Assembly: GCF_900111445.1 (NCBI RefSeq)
Contig: NZ_FOHE01000011.1
Span: 1 to 64,000 of the forward strand
Direction: 5' to 3'
Source of the DNA: Oceanobacillus limi
GTDB lineage: Bacteria > Bacillota > Bacilli > Bacillales > Amphibacillaceae
DNA: 64,000 nucleotides
The notes beneath the pieces are model-generated. The model was given only the letters and a program-made list of their open reading frames with translations. It did no database searches and was not told the origin of the DNA. Below, piece by piece: positions 38,515-48,110 of the stretch; position 1 is the first letter of the stretch, and every line of letters begins with the position of its first letter. The position numbers and the translations under genes are program-made.

Positions 38515-38557
38515 AATGCTTTTCAAAAGGTTATAACTGCCCCTTTTGAAAAGCATT
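38515..38557 (-). terminator. Terminator of the ysnB operon
   Basis: Sixteen-base arms: AATGCTTTTCAAAAGG (38515-38530) and its complement at 38542-38557, with an 11-base loop. On the minus strand it is followed by TTTATGATTTTTTT. It lies just after the ysnB stop. Confidence 0.85.
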
Positions 38558-38567
38558 AGTAGATCAT

Positions 38568-39086
38568 CTATTTATCCGCAAGATCTGTATGATAGGTCAT
38601 ATCCTCCACCAATTTACCATCTAATGTATAAAAGAGGACTTCTATATCATTTACGTTATCCCATTGCATAACAGCATAAGTCTTTTCTGTTCTACCTCTT
38701 GGTAATCGGATACTTCCCGGGTTAATAAATAATTGATCATTTATTTTTTCCGCACCAGCAATATGCGTATGACCAAAACATATTATTTTCGCATCCAATT
38801 CTGCTGCACGATAGGATATCGTCATACTGTTCATCTTAACATTATGCAAATGTCCGTGCGCGATAAAGAAAGAGAGATCTCCAATATCGGTTACGAACTC
38901 CTCTGGATACCGGGAATCGAAGTCACAGTTTCCACCTACACTTGTAAAGCCTTCTAATTCCTTCGCATCGAATTCTAGCTCTGAATCACCACAATGAAAC
39001 ATATATGTACAAGCATGTCGCAGTTTAATTTCCATGAGTTCTTCTGTTAAGCCATGGCTATCACTTACAATTAGTACACGATTCAT
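38568..39086 (-). CDS. ysnB: YfcE/YsnB-type metallophosphoesterase
   Basis: 172 residues. Metal-binding motifs of calcineurin-like phosphoesterases: VSDSHG (DxH), FHCGDSE (GD), VGGNCDF (GNCD), AHGHLH and FGHTHIA. Length matches the family. Substrate in the cell is unclear; relatives hydrolyse phosphodiesters in vitro. Last gene of the racE-gerM-rph-rdgB-ysnB operon, as in Bacillus subtilis. Confidence 0.93.
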   Translation of the reverse strand: MNRVLIVSDSHGLTEELMEIKLRHACTYMFHCGDSELEFDAKELEGFTSVGGNCDFDSRYPEEFVTDIGDLSFFIAHGHLHNVKMNSMTISYRAAELDAKIICFGHTHIAGAEKINDQLFINPGSIRLPRGRTEKTYAVMQWDNVNDIEVLFYTLDGKLVEDMTYHTDLADK

Positions 39087-39098
39087 TTTAACACCTCG

Positions 39099-39695
39099 TT
39101 ATGATAAACTCTTCAGCCAGTCTTCTAACTGAACAATCGCATTTTTCCGATGACTAATATTGTTTTTTTCTTGAGGCGCAAGCTCTGCCATTGTTCGATC
39201 ATAATCCTTTGGAACAAAAATAGGATCATATCCAAACCCGTTTTCACCTCTCGGCTGTCGTTGGATTTTCCCTTCACAGTATCCTGTCCGAAAAAGTGTC
39301 TTTTCCCCAGGTATCGCAACGGCTAATACACACACAAAACGCGCTGAACGATTTTCTTCTGGTACTTCCTTAAGCTCCGCCAGCACCTTTTCAACGTTCG
39401 CTTTATCATCTTTTGGCTCCCCTGCGTATCGAGCAGAATAAATCCCTGGTCTTCCATTAAGTGCATCAATGACAAGTCCTGAATCATCTGCTAGTACAGG
39501 TGTTTCCAGTAGTCTAGATATCTCTTCTGCTTTTAATGCTGCATTCTCCTTAAACGTAGATCCTGTTTCTTCTACGTCTGGGATATCATTATCTAAATCC
39601 AATAGAGACACTGCTTGAATATTATATTTTGTAAACATCGTTTCAAATTCTTTAGCTTTACCTCTATTTTTAGTCGCAATAATTATTTTTTTCAT
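39099..39695 (-). CDS. rdgB: XTP/dITP diphosphatase (RdgB/HAM1 family)
   Basis: 198 residues. IIATKNRGKAKEFE at the N-terminus, DVEETGSTFKENAALKA, VLADDSGLVIDALNGRPG and ISHRKNAI near the C-terminus are the Ham1 signatures. Removes inosine and xanthosine triphosphates from the nucleotide pool. The ATG at 39695 overlaps the rph stop region. Ordered with rph as in other bacilli (ysnA). Confidence 0.96.
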   Translation of the reverse strand: MKKIIIATKNRGKAKEFETMFTKYNIQAVSLLDLDNDIPDVEETGSTFKENAALKAEEISRLLETPVLADDSGLVIDALNGRPGIYSARYAGEPKDDKANVEKVLAELKEVPEENRSARFVCVLAVAIPGEKTLFRTGYCEGKIQRQPRGENGFGYDPIFVPKDYDRTMAELAPQEKNNISHRKNAIVQLEDWLKSLS

Positions 39696-40456
39696 CACTT
39701 ATCACCATCTTCATCAGTCTCTCCAATACGGTTTGCCAAATCAGCGATCGTTTCCTTTTGAATCGTAAAGATTTCATTCATACCATCATTAGCAAGATGA
39801 AGCATTGCTTGTAATTGGTTAAATGAAAAGGTCGCTTCTTCACCGGTTCCTTGTATTTCCACAAATTCTCCTGAACCCGTCATAATAACATTCATATCAA
39901 CTGCTGCATTTGAATCCTCAGCATAGTTCAAATCCAATATTTCCTTACCATCACTTAACATCCCTACAGAAGTTGCTGCCAAGTAATCTGTGACAGGCAT
40001 CTTGCTAATCTTTTTTTGTTTTATTAATTCTCCAAAAGCCATAACAACTGCTACAAACGCTCCCGTAATTGAAGCTGTTCTCGTTCCACCATCCGCTTGG
40101 ATCACATCACAATCTACCCAAACTGTTCTTTCACCAATTTTATTTAAGTCTACGACTGATCGAAGGGCACGTCCGATTAATCGCTGGATTTCCATCGTTC
40201 TTCCGCTTACCTTACCTTTAGAGGATTCCCTTATATTTCGCTCTTGAGTTGCTCTAGGGAGCATGGCATATTCAGCAGTAATCCATCCTTTCCCTTGTCC
40301 ACGCATAAAAGGAGGAACTCTGTCTTCAATACTTGCATTACATATTACTTTTGTTTCTCCTACTTCGATTAAAACAGAGCCTTCTGGATGCTTGACGAAA
40401 TTCTTTGTAATTGTAATTGGTCTCAATTGATTTGCTTCTCTTTGATCTTGTCTCAT
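39695..40456 (-). CDS. rph: Ribonuclease PH
   Basis: 253 residues. Trims the 3' ends of tRNA precursors using phosphate. The family patterns [62 protein letters not shown] and [10 protein letters not shown] are all present. Confidence 0.97.
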   Translation of the reverse strand: MRQDQREANQLRPITITKNFVKHPEGSVLIEVGETKVICNASIEDRVPPFMRGQGKGWITAEYAMLPRATQERNIRESSKGKVSGRTMEIQRLIGRALRSVVDLNKIGERTVWVDCDVIQADGGTRTASITGAFVAVVMAFGELIKQKKISKMPVTDYLAATSVGMLSDGKEILDLNYAEDSNAAVDMNVIMTGSGEFVEIQGTGEEATFSFNQLQAMLHLANDGMNEIFTIQKETIADLANRIGETDEDGDK

Positions 40457-40514
40457 GATAAACTCCTCCTCTTGTCACCCATTAGCTTAACATATATCTG
40501 CTGAAAAGATGTAT

Positions 40515-40551
40515 CAAAAAAACAAAACACACTAACAAATCGTTAGTGTGT
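40515..40551 (-). terminator. Terminator after gerM
   Basis: Arms ACACACTAAC (40527-40536) and GTTAGTGTGT (40542-40551) with loop AAATC. On the minus strand a T-rich run follows (TTTGTTTTTTT). It lies between gerM and rph. Confidence 0.85.
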
Positions 40552-40571
40552 AATTTGAGGCTATATATATG

Positions 40572-41651
40572 TTAGAACTTTTCAGTTTGTATAAAAGAAT
40601 CTTTTGTAACTGGCTCGGTGTAAACTTCTCCATCTTCATTTGCTAACTGCTCTACGTTTTCGACACGCACATTAACAGCTTCAACATCTCGCTGATCGGT
40701 AAATGTCCTTACCAAGGTTTCCATAACTTCATCAGATATGACAGAATTATCTGTATCCTGTAATACATTTTCATTGAAAACTAACTCTAACACACCATCT
40801 TTTAGTGTTGGCGTTTCAACCAACTCCGTCTCTGAATTGAATACTTGCATTAAATTCGAAACATATCCCGGTCCATTTACTAGAGAATCCGTAATTGCTT
40901 GTAATTCATCTCCATTTTCCACTTTCACATGCTGTGTCACTGGAACGAAATATTGATTTTCATTATACTCAGCAGGAAAATACATTGTTACTGCTTGACT
41001 ATTAATAAGATCAATATTATCTGACTCAATTACGTTAATCCCATTAGCCCGTGTATAACCATCTGCAACCGGCGTACCGTTAACCGGCATAACTTCTTGC
41101 TCATGTCCATTAATCCATAATTTTACATTTTCTACATTGTCAAATTGAGTTAACGTATAAGTCATTGCTTCTAAAATGCGGACCTCATCTTCTGCCTCAT
41201 ATTCTTTGAATTCTTCCGATACGTCAACGATTAAAGTGCCATCCTCCTCTTGTAATCTCAATCCTAAAATCTCCGTACCTGCAGGTAATACAGCTTGGAA
41301 CCCATCAGGTAATATGTTGGATACTGGACCATCCTTTACTAAATACTCAAGAACTTGTGTTGCAACTTCCTTAGAATCTAGTACTGGCAATTCTACAGTT
41401 TGAGATGCTACCATACCGTTTGCGTCTAATAGATATAATTCACGCTCAACCGTTTTTGCAGCTTCAGAAGACTCTGCTTCTTCATCTTCTGATTGGATAC
41501 TAGAAGTTAAATCTTCTGTACTATCCACTGCTTCCGCTTCTTGTGGTGGATCCATATTCTCCTCAAGTGATTGTTCACCTTGAAAGCATCCCGTCAAAAT
41601 AAGCGAAACACTAGTAGCAGCAATGAATAATTTTACGCGGTGTTTTCTCAT
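40572..41651 (-). CDS. gerM: GerM-like lipoprotein
   Basis: 359 residues. N-terminal lipoprotein signal with lipobox LTGC, an acidic linker (about 30-65), then two GerMN domains (about 90-190 and 230-345) with the repeated pattern YEAEDEVRILEAMTYTLTQF / VISDEVMETLVRTFT. In Bacillus subtilis GerM is needed for sporulation and spore germination. Located between racE and rph as in that species. Confidence 0.93.
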   Translation of the reverse strand: MRKHRVKLFIAATSVSLILTGCFQGEQSLEENMDPPQEAEAVDSTEDLTSSIQSEDEEAESSEAAKTVERELYLLDANGMVASQTVELPVLDSKEVATQVLEYLVKDGPVSNILPDGFQAVLPAGTEILGLRLQEEDGTLIVDVSEEFKEYEAEDEVRILEAMTYTLTQFDNVENVKLWINGHEQEVMPVNGTPVADGYTRANGINVIESDNIDLINSQAVTMYFPAEYNENQYFVPVTQHVKVENGDELQAITDSLVNGPGYVSNLMQVFNSETELVETPTLKDGVLELVFNENVLQDTDNSVISDEVMETLVRTFTDQRDVEAVNVRVENVEQLANEDGEVYTEPVTKDSFIQTEKF

Positions 41652-41733
41652 GCAATTCCCTCCTACGATGGTTTGTACTATTATATATACGAGCCTATTT
41701 TAAATTTAGACCAACCTTTAAAAATTCGTACAT

Positions 41734-41775
41734 AAAAAAATTAGGACGCTATGAGATAATAGTGTCCTAATTTTT
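41734..41775. terminator. Terminator between racE and gerM (bidirectional sequence)
   Basis: ATTAGGACGCTAT (41740-41752) and ATAGTGTCCTAAT (41759-41771) form a long stem with loop GAGATA, flanked by A and T runs. It overlaps the racE stop codon. Confidence 0.85.
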
Positions 41776-42624
41776 TTGAATAACCGCTTTTTCAATTGTT
41801 ACTGATTGTAAATTTTCAACGGAACTATTAAAAATACTTCTAGTAATTTCTGTAAAAATATCTAATTCCCCTGTTGTGTAAAACTGATGCGTCGTTTTTT
41901 CATCCCCATTGTTTAATAGCTGATGAAATTCTAACAGTGCACTTGCTTCCCGTGCCGTTTCTTCGCTAGACGAAATTAGCGTAATCTCAGGACCAAGCAC
42001 AGTTTGGATTACATCCTTAATTAATGGATAGTGGGTACATCCTAATATTAAAGAATCCATATTCGCTTTATCACGTATTATAGGTTGTAATGATTTTTGC
42101 ACAATATCTTTTGCTAAATCTCCTGCTAATATCCCCTGTTCAACCATCGGTACAAACAAAGGGCAGGCTAATGCATCTATTTTGATGTCTGATTTTATAT
42201 GTTGTAATGCATGGATGTATGCGTTACTTTTAATTGTTCCTTCGGTTCCAATTATTCCAACATGATTGCTTTGGGTAAAATTTATGGCTGCCCGAGCACC
42301 AGGCTGAATCACACCTAACACCGGAATATTTAAATTTCGTTGAAGATCTTGTAACGTATAGGCTGTAGCAGTATTGCAAGCAACGATGATCATTTTCACA
42401 TCTTTTTCTAATAAATAATCAACCATTTCCCATGTGAATTCAACTACTTCACTTTCCGATCTTGGACCATATGGACAACGCTGTGTATCACCTAAATAAA
42501 TCAGTTTTTCTTTCGGTAATTGGCGCATCAATTCATGCACTACTGTTAAGCCACCGACACCAGAATCGATGACCCCAATTGGTTTATTCAAACATACCGC
42601 CTCATCTTTGCTGTTATTTTTCAT
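41767..42624 (-). CDS. racE: Glutamate racemase
   Basis: 285 residues. Supplies D-glutamate for peptidoglycan. The two catalytic cysteines are in VACNTATAY and LGCTHYPL; GVIDSGVGGLTV and YLGDTQRCPYGPRS are typical. Its ATG lies inside the end of the ysmB gene. Confidence 0.97.
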   Translation of the reverse strand: MKNNSKDEAVCLNKPIGVIDSGVGGLTVVHELMRQLPKEKLIYLGDTQRCPYGPRSESEVVEFTWEMVDYLLEKDVKMIIVACNTATAYTLQDLQRNLNIPVLGVIQPGARAAINFTQSNHVGIIGTEGTIKSNAYIHALQHIKSDIKIDALACPLFVPMVEQGILAGDLAKDIVQKSLQPIIRDKANMDSLILGCTHYPLIKDVIQTVLGPEITLISSSEETAREASALLEFHQLLNNGDEKTTHQFYTTGELDIFTEITRSIFNSSVENLQSVTIEKAVIQKN

Positions 42625-43066
42625 TGATACTTTTCATTTTATCATGTAATTGATCCAACAGTTCTATTAAGGTAGCTGTTTGGTCATCTGAGAAATTTTC
42701 TAAAACTTCTCCTAAATATTGTTGGCGTTTTAAAATTACTTCTTTGATAATTCGTTTCCCTTTATCTAATACATGAATCCGAACGACTCGTCGATCATTG
42801 GAATCACGTACCCGCTCCACAAGTTCATTTTTTTCCATTCGATCTACAAGATCAGTAGTTGTGCTAAAAGCTAATCCGTTTTTGGTTGAAAGCTCCCCAA
42901 TAGTTAAATCTCCTTCTTCCATCAACCATTGTAGAGCTATAAACTGTGGAGATGTAATTGGATAGTTATTTAAAATTTTTCGACCATTTTGTTTTATTGC
43001 GCCGGATATATGGCGTAACCTTTTTTCTAATCTCTCTATCGCGTCTCTTTGCATTTCTGTTTCCAA
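42614..43066 (-). CDS. ysmB: MarR-family transcription regulator (YsmB-like)
   Basis: 150 residues from the TTG at 43066, with GGGAGG eight bases upstream; the longer frame to 43105 has no site. Winged helix: TIGELSTKNGLAFSTTTDLV, VDRMEKNELVERVRDSNDRR with the DxR wing. First gene of the racE operon as in Bacillus subtilis. Confidence 0.9.
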   Translation of the reverse strand: METEMQRDAIERLEKRLRHISGAIKQNGRKILNNYPITSPQFIALQWLMEEGDLTIGELSTKNGLAFSTTTDLVDRMEKNELVERVRDSNDRRVVRIHVLDKGKRIIKEVILKRQQYLGEVLENFSDDQTATLIELLDQLHDKMKSINEK

Positions 43067-43395
43067 AGATGTAACCTCCCGTAGAATTACCCTGTATATA
43101 GTCATATTTTATCATAAATAAGCTAAAAAACTTATAATTTGTTTGTGAAACATGTAATTTATTCAAAAATGGACATTCATGAAGCCTTGAAGACGCCTGC
43201 TTCAATTTTAATTTTGCAGAATAGACAAGCTTCTTTTTTTCCCGAGGAAACATACTACAAGCCCAGCTTTTATTCGTAATTATATTCTTTAAAATGGAAA
43301 TGTGCGCACCGTTTGAGCATCTTTTCATAAGCTAATAGTGACTAAATAATTTCCCTTCATACTGCAGCTCTATGACAGCAAGGAGGGGTTAACAT
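43067..43395. other. Divergent intergenic region ysmB/gerE
   Basis: No gene. It holds the putative sporulation promoter at 43308-43334 and, near the ysmB side, AT-rich sequence with TATATA stretches. Several frames are open on the minus strand but have no ribosome binding site. Confidence 0.5.
43308..43334 (+). promoter_or_regulatory. Candidate sigma-K promoter of gerE
   Basis: AC at 43308-43309, a 16-base spacer, and CATAAGCTA at 43326-43334 match the sigma-K pattern (MC-N16-CATAnnnTA). gerE of Bacillus subtilis is transcribed by sigma-K late in the mother cell. Confidence 0.5.
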
Positions 43396-43620
43396 TTGAA
43401 GGACAACGACTACAAACCGAAGCAATTATTAACTAAACGCGAAAAAGAAGTTTTCGAACTTTTAGTACAGGACAAAACAACAAAAGAAATTGCCCAGGAA
43501 TTGTTTATATCTGAAAAGACTGTCCGTAACCACATTTCAAATGCTATGCAAAAATTAGGTGTCAAGGGGCGTTCTCAAGCTGTAGTAGAGCTTATTCGTA
43601 TGGGCGAACTAAAGCTCTAA
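43396..43620 (+). CDS. gerE: GerE, late mother-cell transcription regulator
   Basis: 74 residues, the whole protein being a LuxR-type DNA-binding domain: LTKREKEVFELLVQDKTTKE, IAQELFISEKTVRNHISNAM, KLGVKGRSQAVVEL. Controls spore-coat genes in bacilli. TTG start with AAGGAGGGG upstream. It is the clearest sign that the host forms spores. Confidence 0.97.
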   Translation: MKDNDYKPKQLLTKREKEVFELLVQDKTTKEIAQELFISEKTVRNHISNAMQKLGVKGRSQAVVELIRMGELKL

Positions 43621-43657
43621 ATAAAACCGACTTTCCTTTTTTGGAAGTCGGTTTTAT
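43621..43657. terminator. Bidirectional terminator between gerE and ysmA
   Basis: ATAAAACCGACTTTCC, a T-rich loop, GGAAGTCGGTTTTAT. One bulged T. Flanking A and T runs serve both strands. Confidence 0.85.
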
Positions 43658-43668
43658 CCATAGTTATA

Positions 43669-44112
43669 CTAATTAGATTGCAACTTTTCTTTCATCTCAC
43701 CACGTAAAGGGACAGGCTTTCCAGTAGTAGGATTTACATAAACCATTCTCCCTCGGCCGGTTAAACAAACCTCTCCACTTTTATTTAAAGCCATATAATG
43801 AATATCAAAAGAACTTGTTCCAACATGGCTCGCTTTTACGAACAAATCAATCTTTTGTCCAAAAAACAATTGTTTATGATAATCACATTGTAAATCAGCT
43901 ACGATCGGAATCCCATCTCTTGCTTGATTTTCACCAAACAATCCTAGCGAGGATAAGAACTCGATTCTAGCTTCTTCGAAATAAATGAAAGGGGATACAT
44001 TATTAACATGGCCAAACATATCTGTTTCAGAAAACCTTATTTTTATCGGTGTAGAAAAGGTAAACTCCTCTCTCCACGTGTCCATATTATCTATATAACT
44101 AATATTCTTCAT
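43669..44112 (-). CDS. ysmA: YsmA-like 4-hydroxybenzoyl-CoA thioesterase-fold protein
   Basis: 147 residues from the ATG at 44112 with GAGGAG upstream. Hotdog-fold signature IRFSETDMFGHVNNVSPFIY, with the catalytic-type Asp and the HVNN motif, then EEARIEFL. Acyl-CoA thioesterase activity is likely; substrate unknown. Confidence 0.88.
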   Translation of the reverse strand: MKNISYIDNMDTWREEFTFSTPIKIRFSETDMFGHVNNVSPFIYFEEARIEFLSSLGLFGENQARDGIPIVADLQCDYHKQLFFGQKIDLFVKASHVGTSSFDIHYMALNKSGEVCLTGRGRMVYVNPTTGKPVPLRGEMKEKLQSN

Positions 44113-44130
44113 ATATTTTTCTCCTCTGTA

Positions 44131-44161
44131 AAAAATAACCCCTACCAAGCTAGGTAGGGGT
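44131..44161 (-). terminator. Terminator of the sdh operon
   Basis: ACCCCTACC (44138-44146) and GGTAGGGGT (44153-44161) with a six-base loop; on the minus strand followed by TATTTTTT. Confidence 0.88.
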
Positions 44162-44179
44162 CGTATTGTTCATAAACTA

Positions 44180-44944
44180 TTAATGAGCGTTATCGCTACC
44201 AAAGAAATTTTTAAATGATTGAATACTTGTTGCACGATTCATCGCTGCAATGGAAGTCGTTAGCGGAATACCTTTTGGACAAACTTGAACACAGTTTTGT
44301 GCGTTCCCACATCCTTCAATTCCTCCATCTTCCATTAACCCTTCTAATCTTTCACTCTTATTCATCTCACCTGTTGGATGAGAGTTGAATAGACGAGCCT
44401 GCGAAATCGCAGCCGGACCAATAAAGTCTGATTTATCATTAACATTCGGGCAAGCTTCTAAACATACACCACATGTCATACATTTTGATAGTTCATAAGC
44501 CCATTGACGTTTCTTTTCAGGCATACGTGGCCCCGGACCGAGATCATGCGTTCCGTCAATCGGAATCCATGCTTTAACTTGCTTAAGCGCATCAAACATA
44601 CGTTCGCGGTCAATGATTAAATCACGAACAACTGGAAAAGTAGACATTGGCTCAAGTCGAATTGGTTGCTCAAGCTCATCAACTAATGCAGCACAAGATT
44701 GTCTAGCCGTTCCGTTTATAACCATGGAACAAGCTCCACAAACTTCTTCAAGACAGTTCATGTCCCACTGCACTGGTGTTGTTTTTTCCCCATTTGCATT
44801 TACTGGATTTTTACGGATTTCCATTAACCCAGAGATTACATTCATGTTTTTACGATACGGCACATGAAATGTCTCTTCATAAGGAGCAGATTCTGGGCTG
44901 TCTTGTCGAGTTATAATAAAAGTAACTGTCTGTTTCTCAGCCAT
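44180..44944 (-). CDS. sdhB: Succinate dehydrogenase iron-sulfur subunit
   Basis: 254 residues. Three clusters are visible: [2Fe-2S] ligands in CLEEVCGACSMVING...RQSC, then CMTCGVCLEACPNV and CGNAQNCVQVCPKGIPLT for the [4Fe-4S] and [3Fe-4S] clusters. Passes electrons from SdhA to the membrane cytochrome. Start touches the sdhA stop. Confidence 0.97.
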   Translation of the reverse strand: MAEKQTVTFIITRQDSPESAPYEETFHVPYRKNMNVISGLMEIRKNPVNANGEKTTPVQWDMNCLEEVCGACSMVINGTARQSCAALVDELEQPIRLEPMSTFPVVRDLIIDRERMFDALKQVKAWIPIDGTHDLGPGPRMPEKKRQWAYELSKCMTCGVCLEACPNVNDKSDFIGPAAISQARLFNSHPTGEMNKSERLEGLMEDGGIEGCGNAQNCVQVCPKGIPLTTSIAAMNRATSIQSFKNFFGSDNAH

Positions 44945-46710
44945 TAAGATTTACTCCCTTCGCTTTTTTTTGTGTAATCACGCTTACGAGGTTTGATTAA
45001 CGAAACATCTACATCTTCATAAGAGAAGACAGGAGAGTTTGTTTCTTTATCAAACTGAGCAATTGTTGTTTTCAACCATTCCTCATCATTTCGATCAGGG
45101 AATTCTGGCTTATAGTGCGCCCCGCGGCTTTCGTTACGATTATATGCACCAATTGTAATAACACGAGCCAAGTGAAGCATGTTTTTCAATTGACGAGTAA
45201 ACATAACCCCGTGATTACTCCAACGTGCGGTATCATTTACATTGATATTTTCCCAACGCTCAAGTAATTCTTGGATCTTTTCATCTGTTTTTAATAGTTT
45301 TTCATTATCGCGTACAACGGTTACATTATCTGTCATCCACTCGCCAAGCTCTTGATGAAGCTGATAAGCATTTTCGTCGCCATCCATATTCATCATTGCT
45401 TCAAATTTTTCTTCCTCTTCTTTTACGCGGTTCTCAAATAAACTAGACGGAAGATCGTCAACATGCTTTTCTAGACCTTCAATATATTCAATCGCTTTAG
45501 GTCCAGCAACCATACCACCATAAATTGCTGATAGCAACGAGTTAGCCCCTAAACGGTTTCCACCATGTTGCGAATAATCACACTCACCAGCTGCGAAAAT
45601 ACCAGGAATATTAGTCATTTGGTTATAATCAACCCATAACCCACCCATTGAATAGTGAACAGCAGGGAAAATTTTCATTGGCACTTTACGTGGATCTTCA
45701 CCTACGAATTTCTCATAAATCTCAATGATACCACCGAGTTTTACATCTAATTCTTTAGGATCTTTATGAGATAAATCCAAATAAACCATATTTTCCCCAT
45801 TAATACCTAGTTTTTGATTGACACAAACGTCGAAAATCTCACGGGTTGCAATATCACGAGGTACTAGGTTACCGTAGGCAGGATATTTCTCTTCTAAGAA
45901 ATACCAAGGTTCACCATCCTTATATGTCCAAACACGTCCACCTTCACCACGAGCAGATTCACTCATTAGACGTAGTTTGTCATCTCCAGGAATTGCAGTT
46001 GGATGAATTTGTATAAACTCACCGTTTGCATACTTCGCACCGTGCTGATATAAAGCACTAGCAGCAGAACCAGTGTTAATCATAGAGTTAGTGGATTTAC
46101 CAAAGATAATTCCAGGTCCTCCAGTAGACATAATGGTTGCATCAGATGGAAATGATTTAATCTCATGTGTTTTTATATCTTGTGCAACGATTCCTCTACC
46201 AACGCCTTCATCATCGGTAACAATCCCGATAAACTCCCAACTTTCATATTTCGTAACTAATCCTTCTACTTCATAACGACGAACCTGTTCGTCTAATGCA
46301 TATAATAATTGTTGTCCTGTTGTAGCTCCTGCATATGCTGTACGGTGATGTTGTGTACCACCGAAGCGTCTAAAGTCTAATAAACCTTCAGGAGTACGGT
46401 TAAACATTACTCCCATTCGGTCTAACATATGAATGATACTAGGTGCAGAATCACACATAGCTTTAACTGGTGGTTGATTTGCTAAAAAGTCCCCACCATA
46501 GACCGTATCATCAAAGTGGATATCAGGAGAATCTCCTTCCCCTTTTGTATTGACAGCCCCGTTAATACCACCTTGGGCACATACAGAGTGAGAGCGTTTA
46601 ACAGGTACGATAGAAAATAAGTCAACGCTTACACCAGCTTCAGCAGCTTTTATGGTTGCCATGAGTCCAGCTAACCCTCCACCGACTACAGCGACTTTAC
46701 GATTACTCAT
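44944..46710 (-). CDS. sdhA: Succinate dehydrogenase flavoprotein subunit
   Basis: 588 residues. FAD-binding VVGGGLAGLMATIKAAE, the FAD-linked His in RSHSVCAQGGINGA, the active-site segment RGEGGRVWT and HYSMGGLWVD, then GANSLLSAIYGG. Oxidises succinate to fumarate in the TCA cycle and respiratory chain. Confidence 0.97.
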   Translation of the reverse strand: MSNRKVAVVGGGLAGLMATIKAAEAGVSVDLFSIVPVKRSHSVCAQGGINGAVNTKGEGDSPDIHFDDTVYGGDFLANQPPVKAMCDSAPSIIHMLDRMGVMFNRTPEGLLDFRRFGGTQHHRTAYAGATTGQQLLYALDEQVRRYEVEGLVTKYESWEFIGIVTDDEGVGRGIVAQDIKTHEIKSFPSDATIMSTGGPGIIFGKSTNSMINTGSAASALYQHGAKYANGEFIQIHPTAIPGDDKLRLMSESARGEGGRVWTYKDGEPWYFLEEKYPAYGNLVPRDIATREIFDVCVNQKLGINGENMVYLDLSHKDPKELDVKLGGIIEIYEKFVGEDPRKVPMKIFPAVHYSMGGLWVDYNQMTNIPGIFAAGECDYSQHGGNRLGANSLLSAIYGGMVAGPKAIEYIEGLEKHVDDLPSSLFENRVKEEEEKFEAMMNMDGDENAYQLHQELGEWMTDNVTVVRDNEKLLKTDEKIQELLERWENINVNDTARWSNHGVMFTRQLKNMLHLARVITIGAYNRNESRGAHYKPEFPDRNDEEWLKTTIAQFDKETNSPVFSYEDVDVSLIKPRKRDYTKKSEGSKS

Positions 46711-46731
46711 ATATACTCACTCCCTTTTTCT

Positions 46732-47352
46732 TTATACTCCATAAGCAAATGTAATTAATGAACGAATACCGATGTAACTTACTACTAAGAACACCACTAG
46801 AGTAGCATATGTAACGATTTTTTGAGATCTCGGTGATTGAGCAAATCCCCAAGAAACCAAGAATCCCCATAACCCATTAGAGAAATGGAATACAGTAGAA
46901 ATCACACCAATAATATAGAACCAAAACATGATAGGATTAGCTAGAATCCCTTCCATAAGACTATAATCTAAATCTGCGTTACCTAATCCGATTTGTACAC
47001 GAGTTTCCCATACATGCCAGGAAATAAAGATTAACGTCACAATTCCAGTAAATCGTTGTAAGTAGAACAACCAATTACGGAAGAATCCATACCTTTTCAC
47101 ATTGTTCTTCGCTGTAAACACAATGTAAACCCCTAAAATAGCATGGAATAAAATTGGTAGGAAAATGATGAAAGTTTCAAGTACAATTCTAAATGGTAAA
47201 TCATGCATAAATGCAGCAGCTTTATTGAAACTTTCTTCCCCATACACAGCAAAATGATTCACCACTAAATGCTGAATTAAGAATACCCCAATTGGAACAA
47301 CGCCTAATAGTGAGTGCAATCTTCTGTAAAAAAACTCACGATGCTCTGCCAT
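46732..47352 (-). CDS. sdhC: Succinate dehydrogenase cytochrome b558 subunit
   Basis: 206 residues with five membrane helices and conserved histidines (LIQHLVVNHF, ILFHAILGVYIV, FISWHVWET, VFHFSNGLWGFL) that bind two haems. Anchors SdhAB and reduces menaquinone. First gene of sdhCAB, as in bacilli. Confidence 0.96.
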   Translation of the reverse strand: MAEHREFFYRRLHSLLGVVPIGVFLIQHLVVNHFAVYGEESFNKAAAFMHDLPFRIVLETFIIFLPILFHAILGVYIVFTAKNNVKRYGFFRNWLFYLQRFTGIVTLIFISWHVWETRVQIGLGNADLDYSLMEGILANPIMFWFYIIGVISTVFHFSNGLWGFLVSWGFAQSPRSQKIVTYATLVVFLVVSYIGIRSLITFAYGV

Positions 47353-47625
47353 GTGTTACCCCCCTTAATTTATCTATGATTTTTTTATAAAGTTGGACAT
47401 TTCAGACAATAATTATAGATTTATTATTGTTCTTAAAATGTACATATTTACAACATATTTATTGTACTTCTATCTACAATAAGCGTCAAGGAATGGATAC
47501 ATCATTTTTACGATTAGGTAGATAATATATAAATGATCGAAAGCCCCCCTTGCAGAATCCTATAAATGCATACATAATACTATTAGTTACATTTGCTAAT
47601 TTTCACTATAGGAAGGGAATATAAA

Positions 47626-48063
47626 ATGTCGAACAAACAGGAACCACTATCATTATCTGTTCTTGATGAATTACACACTTCGGGAGCGGGATATGACATC
47701 CTTCGTTACATAAGTTTACCAGATATTTTAGGATCAGAAGCAGATACATTGTTATACTTTATGGGAAAGAATTTGGCAAGAAAGTTTGAAATCAAATCTT
47801 TAGGAGATATTGTTCACTTCTTTGATAAATGTGGTTGGGGAAAACTAGACCTATTTAAAGAAAAGAGAAACAAATTAATCTTTCATATGCTCTCAGATTC
47901 CGTCGTACAACGGATTAATGCACCTATAGATGTAAATTTCCGACTTGAAGCAGGGTTTCTTGCGGAAGCAATACGTATATTAAAAGGAAAAGACTGTGAG
48001 TGCGTCGAAGAAACTAATAAAAAAATACGCCAAGTTGAATTCGAAATTGTATTTATTGAGTAG
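47626..48063 (+). CDS. yslB: YslB-like protein (DUF2507)
   Basis: 145 residues from the ATG at 47626 with GGAAGGGA upstream. SGAGYDILRYISLPDILG, LYFMGKNLARKF and a later EAGFLAEAIRILKG are typical of the DUF2507 family of bacilli. Function unknown; it lies before sdhC in Bacillus as well. It is divergent from sdhC. Confidence 0.9.
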   Translation: MSNKQEPLSLSVLDELHTSGAGYDILRYISLPDILGSEADTLLYFMGKNLARKFEIKSLGDIVHFFDKCGWGKLDLFKEKRNKLIFHMLSDSVVQRINAPIDVNFRLEAGFLAEAIRILKGKDCECVEETNKKIRQVEFEIVFIE

Positions 48064-48079
48064 ATACAACTATTTACAA

Positions 48080-48110
48080 AAAGAGGTACGACATTACTCC
48101 GTACCTCTTT
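48080..48110. terminator. Bidirectional terminator between yslB and uvrC
   Basis: AAAGAGGTACG (48080-48090) and CGTACCTCTTT (48100-48110), nine-base loop. It covers the uvrC stop. Confidence 0.85.

Noticed and set aside
38301-38549. Rightward 82-codon frame starting MERVKGIEPST
   Set aside because: It reads the antisense of the tRNA-Gly gene, a well-known false gene pattern.
42966-43328. 120-codon leftward frame overlapping ysmB
   Set aside because: Basic low-complexity translation, no ribosome binding site; lies over the ysmB start and gerE promoter region.
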